A DNA stretch of 8,273 bases from a bacterium (GTDB lineage Bacteria > JAHJDO01), in assembly GCA_030611945.1 (NCBI GenBank), contig JAUWOV010000077.1:1-8273 (forward strand), written 5' to 3'. The notes beneath the pieces are model-generated. The model saw only the letters and a program-made list of their open reading frames with translations. It was not told the origin of the DNA and did not search any database. This document shows, one piece after another, positions 1-6,409 of the stretch. Numbering within the stretch: position 1 is the stretch's first letter; each line of letters opens with the position of its first letter. Made by a program: the position numbers and the translations under genes.

Positions 1-1
1 T

Positions 2-148
2 AGTGTAGGAACGCATACTATTTTTATTGGTAAAGTCGCAGAAGCCGAAGTGCTTAAAGGGGGAGAACCAATGACTTATGCCTATTATCATAAGATTAAA
101 GGAGGCAGGCCGCCCAAAACAGCACCAACATATATTAAAGAACAATGA
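2..148 (+). CDS. Flavin reductase-like domain protein, C-terminal fragment (5' end outside window)
   Basis: An open frame enters from the left edge and ends at TGA 146-148, giving 48 residues. The residues GTHTIFIGKV, then EPMTYAYYH, then a KGGRPPKTAPTY tail, resemble the C-terminal end of the FMN-binding flavin reductase-like domain found in flavoredoxins and in the flavin reductase half of high-molecular-weight rubredoxins. Such proteins pass electrons from NAD(P)H through FMN to acceptors such as rubredoxin or flavodiiron proteins in the anaerobe cytoplasm. The protein stops just after the APTY motif, so no C-terminal rubredoxin domain is fused to it, unlike the Moorella-type high-molecular-weight rubredoxin. 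The stop codon overlaps a possible ATG of the transporter gene (ATGA, 145-148). The following rubrerythrin and superoxide reductase fit a role as an electron-supply component. The family call rests on recalled motifs and only part of the protein is visible. Confidence 0.78.
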   Translation, partial: SVGTHTIFIGKVAEAEVLKGGEPMTYAYYHKIKGGRPPKTAPTYIKEQ

Positions 149-180
149 AAAAGAACTCAATTAATTTGGAAAGGAAAGAA

Positions 181-1422
181 ATGGTGACTAAAGAAAAGCT
201 AAAACATCGCTGGTTTGTTGTATTAGGCGGAGTGTTGATAATTATGTGTCTTGGCGTAGCTTATGCCTGGGGAGTATTTCTTATGCCCATTGCCGAAGAA
301 TTCGGCTGGGGCAGAGGAGAAACGTCTTTAGCAGTGTCAATATTGCTGCTGGTATTTTCTATTTTTATGGTGGTTGGAGGCATATTAGAAAAAAGATACG
401 GACCACGGCTTACTGCCAGCGCCGGCGGAATTTTTGTATGTTTGGGCTGGGTTCTGGCATATTTTACAAAATCCATTTGGTGGTTATATCTTAGCTATGG
501 CGTATTAGCAGGTATTGGCACAGGACTTGGCTATCTACCTGCAATATCTACAGGAGTAAAGTGGTTTCCGGATAAGAGAGGCTTAATTACAGGTATAGTT
601 ATTTTTGGATTTGGTTTTGGTGCGGCATTTCTCGCGCCTTTGGCAGCGCGGTTTATTCAAATTTATGGTTGGAGAATGACTATGCTTATCTATGGAGCCG
701 GGTTCGGAATAATTATTGTAGGAGCAGCACAGCTTTTACAAAATCCGTCAAAGGATTGGAAGCCACCGGAATGGGCAGCGCAAAAAAAAGACGGGTTTAA
801 AGTTAGCTTCAATGATTTTTCTCCAGGGCAAATGTTAAAAACAACAACATTTAAGTTAATGTTTATTTTGTACTTTATAGCAATGGTGGCGGGTATGATG
901 GTGATTGGACATATAAATGCGTTTGCCAACGATGCAGGTTACACATCAATACAGGCAGCCTTTACCATAACTGTATTGGCTATCGCCAATGGCCTGGGCA
1001 GAATAGTTTTTGGCGCTCTTTCTGATAAAATCGGAAGAACGAACACTTTGGTTGTCCTTTTTCTTCTTATGGCGCTGGGGATGATTCTCTTACCATATAT
1101 GACGATACTTTTTGCGCTTTATACGGTGGCAGGAATTGTAGGATTCTGCTTTGGAGGATTTCTGGCTGTGTATCCGGCAGCTACGGGAGATTTTTTTGGG
1201 ACAAAAGACTTTGGAATTAACTACGGATTAGTATTCATAGGTTATGGAGCTGGTTGTTTTGCCGGACCCTGGCTTGGGGGAGTGGTTTATGATGCAACAG
1301 GAAGTTATACAGCTGCATTTATTGCCGCGGGAATATTAGCTTTATGCGGGGGAGGAATTGCAGCTTTGTTTTTAAAAACACCTAATTATACAAAGATAAA
1401 AAAGGAAGGTAATTATGAGTAA
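181..1422 (+). CDS. MFS transporter, OFA (oxalate/formate antiporter) family
   Basis: This is a polytopic inner-membrane carrier of about 413 residues with some 12 hydrophobic segments, the usual size for the major facilitator superfamily. OFA-type signatures are visible: [16 protein letters not shown] in the first helix and loop, a [12 protein letters not shown] segment after helix 4, and the motif-A-like loops [11 protein letters not shown] and [11 protein letters not shown] in the two halves. OFA members exchange small carboxylates such as oxalate/formate, or carry lactate or pyruvate; the substrate here cannot be read from sequence. I prefer ATG 181 because AAGGA lies 5 nt upstream (171-175) and the protein then begins just before helix 1. 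ATG 145 (425 aa) is in frame and overlaps the upstream stop as ATGA, but has only a weak ribosome binding site. The 3' end overlaps the rubrerythrin start by 8 nt, so the two are probably co-translated. Confidence 0.88.
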   Translation: MVTKEKLKHRWFVVLGGVLIIMCLGVAYAWGVFLMPIAEEFGWGRGETSLAVSILLLVFSIFMVVGGILEKRYGPRLTASAGGIFVCLGWVLAYFTKSIWWLYLSYGVLAGIGTGLGYLPAISTGVKWFPDKRGLITGIVIFGFGFGAAFLAPLAARFIQIYGWRMTMLIYGAGFGIIIVGAAQLLQNPSKDWKPPEWAAQKKDGFKVSFNDFSPGQMLKTTTFKLMFILYFIAMVAGMMVIGHINAFANDAGYTSIQAAFTITVLAIANGLGRIVFGALSDKIGRTNTLVVLFLLMALGMILLPYMTILFALYTVAGIVGFCFGGFLAVYPAATGDFFGTKDFGINYGLVFIGYGAGCFAGPWLGGVVYDATGSYTAAFIAAGILALCGGGIAALFLKTPNYTKIKKEGNYE

Positions 1423-1954
1423 ATCAATAAAAGGAACAAAGACCGAAAAGAATCTGTTAGAAGCGTTTGCAGGAGAATCGCAGGCAAGAAACAAATATAC
1501 CTATTTTGCGTCAAAAGCAAAAAAAGAAGGGTATGAACAAATAGCCGCAATATTTCTTGAAACTGCCGGCAATGAAAAAGAACATGCAAAGCTGCATTTT
1601 AAAGAACTTGACGGCATAGGAAATACTTCTGAGAATTTAAAGGCAGCTGCAGCAGGAGAAAATTTCGAATGGACAAGCATGTATCCTGGAATGGCAAAAG
1701 AAGCAAGAGAGGAAGGATTTAACGAAATAGCCGCAATGTTTGACGGTATTGCTAAAGTAGAAAAAAAGCATGAGGAACGTTATAAACAGCTGTTAAAGAA
1801 TCTTGAAGAAGGAAAGGTTTTCAAAAAAGATGGCAAAGCATACTGGAAATGCAGAAACTGCGGGCATATTCATGAAGGAACTGAAGCGCCTGAAGAATGT
1901 CCTGTATGTAAACATCCAAGAGCATATTTTGAACTGTTGAATAAGAATTATTAA
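1415..1954 (+). CDS. rbr: Rubrerythrin (non-heme diiron peroxidase)
   Basis: A cytoplasmic peroxide reductase of 179 residues. The N-terminal ferritin-like four-helix domain shows the expected diiron ligands: E21 in AGESQARN, E54-x-x-H57 in NEKEH, E82 and E85 in GENFEW, and E116-x-x-H119 in EKKH. The C-terminal rubredoxin-like domain begins with [13 protein letters not shown] and has C146-x-x-C149 and C162-x-x-C165 for the Fe(S-Cys)4 site. Compared with the Desulfovibrio vulgaris protein as I recall it (about 191 aa), the stretch between helices B and C is roughly 12 residues shorter, while the ligands are kept. The start has GGAAGG about 5 nt upstream and lies inside the end of the transporter gene. 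It sits directly before a superoxide reductase, whose product H2O2 is a rubrerythrin substrate, and after a flavin reductase-like gene that may supply electrons. Confidence 0.97.
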   Translation: MSKSIKGTKTEKNLLEAFAGESQARNKYTYFASKAKKEGYEQIAAIFLETAGNEKEHAKLHFKELDGIGNTSENLKAAAAGENFEWTSMYPGMAKEAREEGFNEIAAMFDGIAKVEKKHEERYKQLLKNLEEGKVFKKDGKAYWKCRNCGHIHEGTEAPEECPVCKHPRAYFELLNKNY

Positions 1955-1977
1955 TAAAAAAACAGGAGGGCTAAAAA

Positions 1978-2361
1978 ATGGCAAAACAAAATGCGATCTA
2001 TAAATGCGACATTTGCGGGAATGTTGTATCTGTTCTGGAAGCGCACGTTGGAGAGCTTGTATGCTGTGGACAGCCGATGAATCTTCTTGAAGAAAAAACC
2101 ACTGAGCAGGAAGGCAAAGAGAAACATGTTCCTATAGTGGAATTCTTTGAAAAGGGCATTCGTGTAAGTGTCGGCTCTATTCCTCATCCAATGGAAGAAA
2201 AACATTACATAGAACTTATCCAGCTTATAAAAGGTGATGACATTGTTGCCGGAAAAAGATTGAATTCTGATGATGAACCTGTTGCTGAATTCTGTAATGT
2301 CAATGCTGAAGGATTAAAGGCGAGAGTATTCTGCAACATCCATGGAGTATGGGTAAGTTAA
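1978..2361 (+). CDS. dfx: Desulfoferrodoxin / superoxide reductase (two-iron class)
   Basis: Reduces superoxide to hydrogen peroxide in the cytoplasm of anaerobes without making O2. The 127 residues fit the full-length desulfoferrodoxin (about 125-130 aa). The N-terminal desulforedoxin-like domain has C10-x-x-C13 and adjacent C29-C30 (center I). The C-terminal domain carries the center II ligands: H50 in EKHVP, H70 in SIPHP, H76, then C119 and H122 in FCNIHGVW. E48-K49, just before H50, match the Glu and Lys known to gate and guide superoxide at the active site. The start is supported by AGGAGGG at 1964-1970, 7 nt before ATG, one of the strongest ribosome binding sites in the window. The gene follows rubrerythrin by 23 nt and appears to be the last gene of this operon. 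An extra Cys, C106, is not a known ligand. Confidence 0.97.
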   Translation: MAKQNAIYKCDICGNVVSVLEAHVGELVCCGQPMNLLEEKTTEQEGKEKHVPIVEFFEKGIRVSVGSIPHPMEEKHYIELIQLIKGDDIVAGKRLNSDDEPVAEFCNVNAEGLKARVFCNIHGVWVS

Positions 2362-2363
2362 AT

Positions 2364-2380
2364 TGTAAACATTCTTTACA
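2364..2380. repeat. Short perfect inverted repeat downstream of dfx
   Basis: TGTAAA and TTTACA form perfect 6-bp arms around CATTC, directly after the dfx stop codon. The stem is AT-rich and has no T-tract, so it is a poor intrinsic terminator. It could be a palindromic operator. Its right arm, TTTACA, also resembles a -35 box, with a weak -10 (TAATAT, 2399-2404) 18 nt away, which would start a transcript near the hairpin at 2408. Both readings are tentative. Confidence 0.35.
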
Positions 2381-2407
2381 TATTCCCGTAGATACTATTA
2401 ATATTTT

Positions 2408-2434
2408 CTTGTCTCCTCCACCTAGGAGGGCAAG
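2408..2434 (+). promoter_or_regulatory. Hairpin containing a perfect Shine-Dalgarno sequence
   Basis: CTTG (2408-2411) pairs with CAAG (2431-2434), and TCTCCT (2412-2417) pairs with AGGAGG (2424-2429). One G is bulged, there is one T-G wobble pair, and the loop is six bases. The right arm AGGAGGG is a consensus ribosome binding site, 5 nt before ATG 2436, so folding would hide it. No T-run follows, so a classical intrinsic terminator is unlikely, although it could still act as a 3'-end stabilising stem for the dfx transcript. It is the only GC-rich structure in the 190-nt gap between dfx and the dtxR-family gene. Confidence 0.45.
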
Positions 2435-2435
2435 G

Positions 2436-2459
2436 ATGTATCTTACCATTTCTAAATAA
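2436..2459 (+). CDS. Possible 7-codon leader peptide ORF (MYLTISK)
   Basis: ATG 2436 is followed by six further sense codons and TAA 2457-2459. It lies 5 nt after a consensus AGGAGGG that is part of the hairpin at 2408-2434. A minimal ORF behind a perfect but sequestrable ribosome binding site resembles a leader-peptide arrangement. It lies upstream of the promoter I predict at 2474, so it would be translated only from dfx read-through or from a weak promoter near 2375. It could equally be a chance ORF behind a purine-rich stem arm. No amino-acid bias hints at attenuation. Confidence 0.22.
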   Translation: MYLTISK

Positions 2460-2473
2460 ATCTTAAAAAAGAC

Positions 2474-2502
2474 TTGACAGGTAAAAACAGATATGTTAGA
2501 TT
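2474..2502 (+). promoter_or_regulatory. Sigma-A-type promoter for the dtxR-feoAAB operon
   Basis: A consensus -35 TTGACA (2474-2479) is followed after exactly 17 nt by the -10-like TAGATT (2497-2502, four of six matches). Transcription would start near 2509, giving a leader of about 44 nt before ATG 2553. The -10 lies inside the inverted repeat at 2494-2511, so a repressor bound there would block RNA polymerase. Confidence 0.72.
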
Positions 2503-2511
2503 TGCCTAACA
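2494..2511. promoter_or_regulatory. DtxR/IdeR-type operator overlapping the -10
   Basis: TGTTAGATTTGCCTAACA has perfect 6-bp inverted arms (TGTTAG/CTAACA) around six bases. Its core TTAG-N6-CTAA has the same spacing as the known DtxR/IdeR core (TTAGGTTAGCCTAA). It covers the -10 of the promoter that drives a dtxR-family gene and feoAAB. The simplest reading is metal-dependent autorepression of the operon by that regulator. Confidence 0.72.
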
Positions 2512-2552
2512 AGTAAAGATATACAAAAGTATTTAAAGTTTTTAGGGAAAGT

Positions 2553-3047
2553 ATGAGAAAAGATAAAAGATGCAGTTCGGATATGGAGGACTATCTGGAG
2601 GCTATACTTGTTCTTAAACGGGAAAATAAGGTTGCAAGAGTTAGAGATATAAGTCAGTTAATGAATGTAAAACCGCCAAGTGTTGCCTCAGCCCTTCACA
2701 CTCTTTCCAGAGATGGTTTTGTAATCCATGAGTCATATGGCTATGTTGAGCTTACTCCTGAAGGAGAGAAATTAGCTAAAAGAATACAAAGCCGCCATGA
2801 AATGCTGAACAAGTTTTTGAGAGAAATTTTGTGTATTAATCCCAAAATAGCCGCAGAGGATGCTTGCAGAATGGAGCATGCGATCAGTCAGGAAACATCA
2901 AGGAAATTGACAAAGTTCCTGGAGTTTGTGCAAACCTGCCCGGATCATGATAGACCTGATTGGCTGAAGAGTTTTGATCATTATTTTAAGACTGGCAAGC
3001 GGCTAAAGTGTAAGGTAAGAGTGCTTAAACAAAAAGATAGTACCTAG
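2553..3047 (+). CDS. DtxR/MntR-family metal-dependent transcriptional regulator
   Basis: A cytoplasmic metal-sensing repressor of 164 residues. The N-terminal winged helix runs from about 10 to 75, with a recognition region near VKPPSVASALHTL. The C-terminal dimerisation and metal-binding helices run from about 76 to 145. There is no room for the SH3-like third domain of DtxR/IdeR, so the architecture is the short MntR/TroR type. Aligned by eye to B. subtilis MntR, D13, E16, H82, E108 and H109 match its D8, E11, H77, E102 and H103, but C105 replaces the MntR Glu99. A Cys at this position is the DtxR arrangement (C102, E105, H106). M11 also matches DtxR Met10. The start has AGGG 5 nt upstream. 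It leads feoA-feoA-feoB behind a DtxR-type operator, so Fe(II) is the likely effector; manganese cannot be excluded. Confidence 0.92.
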   Translation: MRKDKRCSSDMEDYLEAILVLKRENKVARVRDISQLMNVKPPSVASALHTLSRDGFVIHESYGYVELTPEGEKLAKRIQSRHEMLNKFLREILCINPKIAAEDACRMEHAISQETSRKLTKFLEFVQTCPDHDRPDWLKSFDHYFKTGKRLKCKVRVLKQKDST

Positions 3048-3069
3048 AAAACATAGAAAATGGTGCGAT

Positions 3070-3306
3070 ATGGATGAGAAGGCGTTGAGCGAACTAAAAC
3101 CGGGTCAAAGAGGCAGGATTACGAAGATTTCTGCTAAAGGTTCAATTCGCAGACGAATTCTGGATATGGGAGTTATTAAGGGAGCGGAAATAGAGATGGA
3201 GCGGATTGCTCCATTGGGCGACCCTATTGAAGTAAAAATAAAAGGCTATCATCTTTCTTTGCGTAAAGAAGAAGCTGCAAATATATATGTAGAGATAGAA
3301 AAATGA
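3070..3306 (+). CDS. feoA: FeoA family protein (first copy)
   Basis: A small cytoplasmic SH3-like beta-barrel protein of 78 residues, the standard FeoA size, thought to modulate FeoB during ferrous iron uptake. Family features are LKPGQRGRITKI at the N-terminus, the core SIRRRILDMGVIKG (residues 25-38), GDPIEVKIKGYHLSLRKEEA in the second half, and the hydrophobic end IYVEIEK. It starts 22 nt after the regulator gene with no clear ribosome binding site, so it may depend on translation through the upstream gene. Its stop overlaps the next feoA start by 4 nt (ATGA, 3303-3306). This copy is the canonical type with the GDPIE motif. Confidence 0.93.
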   Translation: MDEKALSELKPGQRGRITKISAKGSIRRRILDMGVIKGAEIEMERIAPLGDPIEVKIKGYHLSLRKEEAANIYVEIEK

Positions 3307-3539
3307 GAGAGCAATATTTACCTTTGAATATGGTCTCATCAGGCAAAAAAGTGAAACTGGTTTCAGTAAGAGGCGGGCAAGGTATAAGAAGAAGGCTTAA
3401 TGATATGGGGCTGAATATTGGGATGGAATTTAAGATTATACAAGCGCACATCTTCGGTCCGTGTATTATTGCCGTAGATAGCACAAGGTTGGTTCTTGGT
3501 CGCGGAATGGCTCAGAAGATTCTGGTAGAGGAAAAATGA
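3303..3539 (+). CDS. feoA: FeoA family protein (second, divergent copy)
   Basis: A second 78-residue FeoA-like SH3 protein, directly downstream of the first. It keeps the RRRLNDMGLNIG core (residues 29-40) and GPCIIAVDSTRLVLGRGMAQKI in place of the GDPIE stretch of the first copy. The two proteins match clearly only around the RRR-DMG-G core, so this is an old paralogue pair rather than a recent duplication. It overlaps its neighbours by 4 nt on each side (ATGA at 3303 and 3536), so all three feo genes are likely co-translated. The two FeoA proteins may act together as regulatory or assembly partners of FeoB, which has no FeoA domain of its own here. Confidence 0.92.
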   Translation: MREQYLPLNMVSSGKKVKLVSVRGGQGIRRRLNDMGLNIGMEFKIIQAHIFGPCIIAVDSTRLVLGRGMAQKILVEEK

Positions 3540-5683
3540 GAAAAAAATTAACCATTGCTTTAGCGGGTAATCCAAATTCAGGGAAAACAACTCTGTTTAA
3601 TAATCTGACAGGAGCGCGTCAGCATGTAGGTAATTATCCGGGTGTAACTGTTGAGAAGAAAGAGGGAACTTTTAAATACAAGGATTATAAAATAAATGTT
3701 GTTGATCTGCCGGGAACATACAGTCTGACAGCTTATTCAATTGATGAGATTGTCACACGTAATTTTGTAATAGAAGAGAAACCTGACGTAGTAATTGATG
3801 TTATTGATACTTCCAATTTAGAAAGGAATCTGTATTTAGCCACACAGTTTATGGAATTAGGTGTCCCCTTGATCCTTGCCTTTAACATGTCTGATATAGC
3901 AAAAAAGCAGGGGACAAAGATAGACCAAAATAAATTGGCTGAGTTTTTAGGAGTGCCTATTGTTTCTACTGTGGCTACTAAAAAAGTTGGCACGAATGAA
4001 TTGCTTGACGAGATAATGAACATGGCTGAAGGTGAAATTGAACCTAAAAAGGTAGTTGTAAATTATGGAAAAGAAATTCGGGAGGAGCTAGAAAATCTGG
4101 AGGAAATTCTCAAAAAAGATAGGCCGCTTGCAGGGAAATATCCTTCAAGATGGCTTGCAGTAAAGCTCTTGGAAAGTGATGAGGATATTGTAAAGAAGAT
4201 AGAAAAAAGTTCATTTTCGGAGGAGATTCTAAGCACAGTAGAAAAGAGTACCGCACATTTAAAAAGCATCTTTGATGATGAGCCTGACGCAATAATTGCT
4301 GACAGACGTTATGGGTTTATTAGCGGAGCATGTTCTGAAGCGGTCTCCAGAAACTACGAAACGCGTCATACCACCTCTGACAAAATAGATAAGGTGCTGG
4401 TTAATCGTATCTTGGGGCTGCCAATTTTTCTTGGATTAATGTGGCTGGTGTTTAGATTTACATTTAAAGTAAGTGAGCCTTTAATGGGCTGGGTTGAGAT
4501 GATACAGGAATGGCTGGGAAACATATTTGGCGGGCTTTTACCTGACGGCAGCGCAATTCAATCATTAGTGGTTGACGGAATAATCGGCGGTGTGGGAAGC
4601 GTGCTTATATTTGTGCCGATTATATTCTTATTATTTCTGGCAATGGCTGTTTTAGAGGATTCAGGATACATGGCAAGAGCAGCGTTTATTATGGACAGGC
4701 TTATGCACAAGATTGGATTACATGGCAGGTCTTTCATCCCAATGCTATTGGGTTTTGGCTGTAATCTGCCCGCAATTATGGCAACAAGAACAATAGAGGA
4801 TAGGAAAGACAGATTTGTAACTATTCTGGTTAATCCTTTTATAAGCTGTGGTGCAAGACTACCTGTATATACTTTGTTTATCGGAGTATTCTTTGCTGAA
4901 AGGATAGCAGGTAATGTATTATTCTCTCTATATATTCTTGGAATGATCGTAGCTGTTGTAATGGCTAAGATATTTCGCAGATTTCTATTCAAAGGACCTG
5001 CGTCTCCGTTTGTTATGGAACTTCCCCCATATCGCATACCAACTATAAAGGGACTCTTTATTCATATGTGGGAAAGGGGAGTGGTTTATTTAAAGAAAGC
5101 GGGGACAGTTATTTTTGTCGGGTGTGTGCTGATATGGTTTTTAAGCAATTTTCCATGGCAGCCTAAATATTCAAAAGACTATAATACTCTAATTGAACAG
5201 GCTCAGGAGAATGAAGAACTGGCTTCCAAACTGGAAAACGAAAAAGCGTTTGAGAAAATGGAGAAGAGTTATGCGGGCAGGATCGGCAGGGCAATTGCGC
5301 CTGTATTCAGACCTCTAGGTTTTGATGATTGGAAAACGTCTGTAGGATTAATCGGAGGATTTATCGCAAAGGAAATTGTTGTTGGAACATTGGGAACGCT
5401 TCACTCGGTCGGCGAAGCGGATGAGGAATCCAAAACTCTGCGTCAGGCGCTTCAGAATCAGAAACGTTCCGATGGAAGCAAAATGTATAATCCTTTAACT
5501 GCCTACAGCTTTATGGTTTTTGTGCTTCTTTATATGCCGTGCGTAGCTGTAATTGGAGTAATAAAGAGAGAAACAAATTCATGGAGATGGCCCATATTCA
5601 CAGCAGTTTATACAACCGTTATTGCATGGGTAGTTGCCTTTGTTATTTATCAAGGCGGAACATTTTTAGGATTAGGATTATAA
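3536..5683 (+). CDS. feoB: Ferrous iron transporter FeoB
   Basis: The inner-membrane Fe(II) importer with a cytosolic G-domain, 715 residues. G motifs are visible: G1 GNPNSGKT (11-18), the G2 threonine in PGVTVE (about T38), G3 DLPG (57-60), G4 NMSD (117-120) and a G5-like region near 143-152. A helical linker (about 170-285) leads into the membrane part, which starts near residue 290 and contains two Gate regions. The conserved cysteines proposed to line the iron path are present: C409 in GFGCNLPA, C438 in NPFISCGARLP and C669 in LYMPCVAV. Length and motif order indicate an intact gene. A charged Glu/Lys-rich segment at about 548-580 lies between membrane helices, as is usual in this family. 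AGAGG lies 4 nt before the start, which overlaps the feoA stop. No convincing terminator follows. Confidence 0.98.
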   Translation: MRKKLTIALAGNPNSGKTTLFNNLTGARQHVGNYPGVTVEKKEGTFKYKDYKINVVDLPGTYSLTAYSIDEIVTRNFVIEEKPDVVIDVIDTSNLERNLYLATQFMELGVPLILAFNMSDIAKKQGTKIDQNKLAEFLGVPIVSTVATKKVGTNELLDEIMNMAEGEIEPKKVVVNYGKEIREELENLEEILKKDRPLAGKYPSRWLAVKLLESDEDIVKKIEKSSFSEEILSTVEKSTAHLKSIFDDEPDAIIADRRYGFISGACSEAVSRNYETRHTTSDKIDKVLVNRILGLPIFLGLMWLVFRFTFKVSEPLMGWVEMIQEWLGNIFGGLLPDGSAIQSLVVDGIIGGVGSVLIFVPIIFLLFLAMAVLEDSGYMARAAFIMDRLMHKIGLHGRSFIPMLLGFGCNLPAIMATRTIEDRKDRFVTILVNPFISCGARLPVYTLFIGVFFAERIAGNVLFSLYILGMIVAVVMAKIFRRFLFKGPASPFVMELPPYRIPTIKGLFIHMWERGVVYLKKAGTVIFVGCVLIWFLSNFPWQPKYSKDYNTLIEQAQENEELASKLENEKAFEKMEKSYAGRIGRAIAPVFRPLGFDDWKTSVGLIGGFIAKEIVVGTLGTLHSVGEADEESKTLRQALQNQKRSDGSKMYNPLTAYSFMVFVLLYMPCVAVIGVIKRETNSWRWPIFTAVYTTVIAWVVAFVIYQGGTFLGLGL

Positions 5684-5696
5684 AATAATTTTTTTA

Positions 5697-5725
5697 TTGT
5701 AAAAGTTAGAGATGTATAGTATAGT
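5697..5725 (+). promoter_or_regulatory. Likely promoter for the DUF3793-flavodoxin-ZIP genes
   Basis: TTGTAA (5697-5702, four of six matches to the -35 consensus) is followed after 17 nt by TATAGT (5720-5725, five of six matches to the -10). It lies in the 81-nt gap after feoB, about 40 nt before the next start codon. GTTAGA (5705-5710) and TCTAAC (5734-5739) lie inverted on either side of the -10. The same GTTAGA hexamer occurs in the feo operator, but here the two halves are too far apart for a standard DtxR-type site. Confidence 0.55.
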
Positions 5726-5764
5726 TTTATATATCTAACATTAAAAGAGAAAGGGTAGTAGCTG

Positions 5765-6388
5765 ATGGAAACAAACGCACAAGATTGTTTATTGAACTAT
5801 CTTGCGTTAAAACTTGCTCCAGTCTTAGTAGGAGTAAAACCTTCCAGTCTGCTTTCTTTGTATAATTGTGAATATTCCGGAGAAAATCGCTATGACCTAT
5901 GGCAGGAACATAAAGAAGATATAACAGAGAGGCTGGGGATTTCATTTAGGGAATTGAAGCATACTTCAAGAGGGAAACAGGTTCTTTTTTATAATGATGA
6001 GATTCTTTTCAATAGAATTACGCATACAGAAAATCTAATTTTTCTTAAAAGATTTGAATATTCTTTTTGTCAGGAATTGGAAGATTATTTGGAAATGCTG
6101 AAAGCGCGCTTTAATGGGTCTTCTTTTCCTCATGAGATAGGTCTGTTTTTGGGTTATCCATTAAAGGATGTAAGGGGTTTTATAGAAAAGGAAAGTTTGC
6201 CTTTAGCTGTAAAATGCCGCTGGCAGATATTTGGCAGTCCAGAGGGATCAATACAACTCATGAATATGCATAAAAAAGCTGAACAGGTGTTTTTAAATTT
6301 CACAGAGAATAAGAGAGATCCAATGTTGTTCATAGAGCGAGTAAGCGCTCACTTTAAAAAAGTAGGTAGTTTAGTAACAGTCAATTAA
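5765..6388 (+). CDS. DUF3793 family protein
   Basis: A soluble protein of 207 residues with no signal peptide or membrane helix. The most diagnostic stretch is FPHEIGLFLGY followed by PLKDVRGFIE (residues 121-141), which I recognise as the DUF3793 hallmark. The N-terminal LAPVLVGVKPSSLLSL (about 17-32) resembles the family's 'ApTlaGiKpanLfs' region, and the C-terminal CRWQIFG followed by a Lys-rich helix (about 151-176) is also typical. The family's molecular function is unknown to me. In anaerobes these genes often sit next to flavodoxin and iron-uptake genes, as here, which suggests a role in iron or redox homeostasis (inference). AAAGGG about 10 nt before ATG 5765 is an acceptable ribosome binding site. 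The gene has its own likely promoter at 5697-5725 and is followed by flavodoxin after 21 nt. Confidence 0.85.
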   Translation: METNAQDCLLNYLALKLAPVLVGVKPSSLLSLYNCEYSGENRYDLWQEHKEDITERLGISFRELKHTSRGKQVLFYNDEILFNRITHTENLIFLKRFEYSFCQELEDYLEMLKARFNGSSFPHEIGLFLGYPLKDVRGFIEKESLPLAVKCRWQIFGSPEGSIQLMNMHKKAEQVFLNFTENKRDPMLFIERVSAHFKKVGSLVTVN

Positions 6389-6409
6389 ATAAAAAAAGGA
6401 GGCATAAAA

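Noticed and set aside
2362-2552. A known riboswitch class upstream of the regulator
   Set aside because: Only one short hairpin is present, with no multi-helix aptamer or conserved riboswitch core that I recognise.
3060-3077. A 5-codon ORF (MVRYG) overlapping the first feoA start
   Set aside because: No ribosome binding site and no conserved feature; chance start and stop codons are expected here.
4558-5037. A 159-codon open frame on the - strand inside feoB
   Set aside because: It is fully antisense to the conserved membrane core of FeoB, has no family motif, and mirrors the hydrophobic codons of the real gene.
5667-5682. TTAGGATTAGGATT direct repeat resembling a metal-regulator half-site array
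   Set aside because: It encodes the Leu-Gly-Leu-Gly-Leu end of FeoB and lacks the inverted CTAA half.
5681-5700. T-run after feoB as an intrinsic terminator
   Set aside because: Only a 5-bp AT stem (AATAA/TTATT) with the T-run as its loop; no GC-rich stem precedes it.
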